Origin: an uncultured Actinomyces sp.
GTDB taxonomy: Bacteria; Actinomycetota; Actinomycetes; Actinomycetales; Actinomycetaceae
NCBI GenBank assembly: GCA_916719935.1
Contig: CAKAPY010000081.1
Span: 1 to 6,451, forward strand
DNA: 6,451 nt
Direction: 5' to 3'
Both the position numbers and the translations under genes were made by a program. Every line of letters starts with the position of its first letter. The first letter of the stretch is position 1. The notes under the pieces were generated by a model. It did no database searches and had not been told where the DNA came from. It saw only the letters and a list, made by a program, of their open reading frames with translations. Positions 5,193 through 6,451 of the stretch are shown here, in pieces.

Positions 5193-6451
5193 GTGTCGAT
5201 CGATGCCCTTACTCAGGCTTGGTCTGAGGCACTGTCGCAAAACTCAGATCTCTTGGGACCCGCAGCCATGTCTTTCCTGCGTTCAGCAAAGCCGCTGGGC
5301 GATATTGACGGCACGATCCTCATCGCAGTTCCCAATGACTTCGCAAAGAAGTGGATTGAAAACAACGGTGCAAATGACCTCACTCAGGCACTTGCTGCAA
5401 TTCTTGGTCGAAATGTTCGACTGGCAGTGACCATCGACCCCACTTTGGATGCACAAGAAGAAGCGGTAGAGGAAACTTCCTCCACGGCCTCGGAAATTGC
5501 GGATAATGCAGCGCCTAGCCCACAGGTCGAGTCCGCCCATTCATCCTCTTCTTCTCAGACTTCTGCACAGTTCAGCCAACCCGCCTCCGGCACGGGAAGC
5601 CCACAACTGGCAATCGATACCGCCAGCACGCATCTCAATCCCAAGCACACTTTTGACACCTTTGTCATTGGTCCTTCCAACCGCTTCGCTCACGCTGCAG
5701 CTTTTGCAGTATCAGAAAGCCCGGGACGTGCCTATAACCCTCTGTTTATTCACGGTGGTTCCGGGCTGGGCAAGACCCACTTGATCCACGCAATCGGCCA
5801 CTACACGCTGTCACTTTTCCCGCAGATGCGCGTGCGCTACGTGAACTCAGAGGAATTTACCAACGACTTCATTAACTCGGTGCGTGAAGAAAGCATTGAG
5901 GAATTCCAAAGGCGTTACCGCGAGGTCGATGTTCTGCTTATTGACGATATCCAATTCATTCAGGGCAAAGAGCGTACGGTCGAAGAGTTCTTCCACACCT
6001 TTAACTCTCTGTACAACGCGGGAAAGCAGATCGTTCTGACCTCAGACGTACCGCCTCGTGAGCTCGATCTGGAAGATCGGATCCGTTCGCGCTTCGCGGC
6101 GGGCCTTTTGGTCGATGTCCTTCCTCCCGACCTGGAAACCCGTATCGCAATCTTGCAAAAGAAGGCCAGTGCGGAAAATATCGAAGTTGATCCTCGAGTT
6201 CTGGAATACATTGCCCAGCGAATTTCCTCGAATATCCGCGAACTTGAAGGCGCCCTGGTGCGAGTTGCTGCCTTCGAATCCCTGTCGAAAGAACCGGTCA
6301 CCGTTTCGATGGCAGAGATGCTCTTGAAGGACTTTGCTTCTGACCCGCAGGACACCGAAGTAACACCAACGCTGATTATGAGTCAGACTGCGACGTATTT
6401 CGGCGTAACGATTGACCAATTGTCCTCCTCGGACCGTTCGCATGTCGTCGT
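5193..6451 (+). CDS. dnaA: Chromosomal replication initiator DnaA (C-terminus beyond window)
   Basis: An uninterrupted frame of 419 codons plus two bases runs from the GTG at 5193 to the right edge. Domain I (about residues 1-85) begins SIDALTQAWSEALSQ. Domain II (about 90-145) is a Ser/Glu/Ala-rich linker with a serine run. The AAA+ domain III starts around HLNPKHTFDTFVIGPSNRFA. It has Walker A GGSGLGKT (188-195), Walker B VLLIDDIQF (247-255), sensor 1 IVLTSDVPPREL (280-291), the box VII arginine finger R300 in DRIRSRF, and sensor 2 R349 in NIRELEGAL. Domain IV begins (TATYFGVTIDQLSSSDRSHVVV), but the helix-turn-helix and DnaA signature that read the boxes lie outside. By family knowledge the ATP form binds DnaA boxes and melts the origin. 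It diverges from rpmH across oriC, and DnaA boxes next to its promoter suggest autoregulation. Confidence 0.98.
   Translation, partial: MSIDALTQAWSEALSQNSDLLGPAAMSFLRSAKPLGDIDGTILIAVPNDFAKKWIENNGANDLTQALAAILGRNVRLAVTIDPTLDAQEEAVEETSSTASEIADNAAPSPQVESAHSSSSSQTSAQFSQPASGTGSPQLAIDTASTHLNPKHTFDTFVIGPSNRFAHAAAFAVSESPGRAYNPLFIHGGSGLGKTHLIHAIGHYTLSLFPQMRVRYVNSEEFTNDFINSVREESIEEFQRRYREVDVLLIDDIQFIQGKERTVEEFFHTFNSLYNAGKQIVLTSDVPPRELDLEDRIRSRFAAGLLVDVLPPDLETRIAILQKKASAENIEVDPRVLEYIAQRISSNIRELEGALVRVAAFESLSKEPVTVSMAEMLLKDFASDPQDTEVTPTLIMSQTATYFGVTIDQLSSSDRSHVV

Noticed and set aside
4946..5227. 93-codon plus-strand open frame across oriC into dnaA
   Set aside because: It covers the DnaA boxes, has no ribosome binding site, and ends in the dnaA 5' region in another frame.
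5960..6443. Minus-strand open frames of 131 and 133 codons within dnaA
   Set aside because: They lie opposite the intact AAA+ domain of DnaA and have no ribosome binding site or recognisable domain.
1..6451. Mobile element, CRISPR array, tRNA, defence or other novel system
   Set aside because: No transposase, integrase, repeat-spacer pattern, tRNA-like fold or unexplained gene was seen. Every substantial coding stretch belongs to the conserved origin gene set.

Overview
This window is the replication-origin neighbourhood of an actinobacterial chromosome. The evidence is the gene order (dnaA diverging from rpmH-rnpA-yidD-yidC-jag-rsmG-parA-parB), a strong TTGACG-17 bp-TAGGCT promoter for rpmH, frequent GTG starts (rpmH, rnpA, yidC, rsmG, dnaA), a YidC with no large N-terminal periplasmic domain and a long basic C-terminal tail, and a perfect parS. 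Base composition looks moderate for an actinobacterium (about half to mid-50s % G+C by eye). That would fit a lower-GC family such as Actinomycetaceae, but this placement is an inference and genus or species cannot be read from the window.

Layout: positions 1-182 hold the N-terminal end of parB (minus strand, running off the left edge). Positions 183-371 are a gene-free gap with a perfect 16-bp parS palindrome at 224-239. Then, all on the minus strand, come parA (372-1241), rsmG/gidB (1339-2010), jag/khpB (2011-2547), yidC (2602-3903), yidD (3915-4292), rnpA (4289-4657) and rpmH (4669-4809). Positions 4810-5192 are the non-coding origin, with a cluster of DnaA boxes, the rpmH promoter and probably the dnaA promoter. 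dnaA (5193 onward, plus strand) runs off the right edge. It has no stop or frameshift over the 419 codons seen.

How the genes work together: DnaA binds the boxes in the gap and opens the origin. ParB loads at parS near the origin and works with the ParA ATPase to segregate it. The rpmH side forms a tight gene string for ribosomal protein L34, the RNase P protein, membrane protein insertion (YidD, YidC), an RNA-binding KH/R3H protein (Jag) and 16S rRNA methylation (RsmG). Both arms are transcribed away from the origin, so co-directionally with replication forks.

I found no novel system. The points most worth a second look are the repeated facing pairs of DnaA boxes, including a perfect 10-bp-arm inverted repeat, an inverted repeat over the likely dnaA promoter, and the placement of parS in the parA-parB gap.
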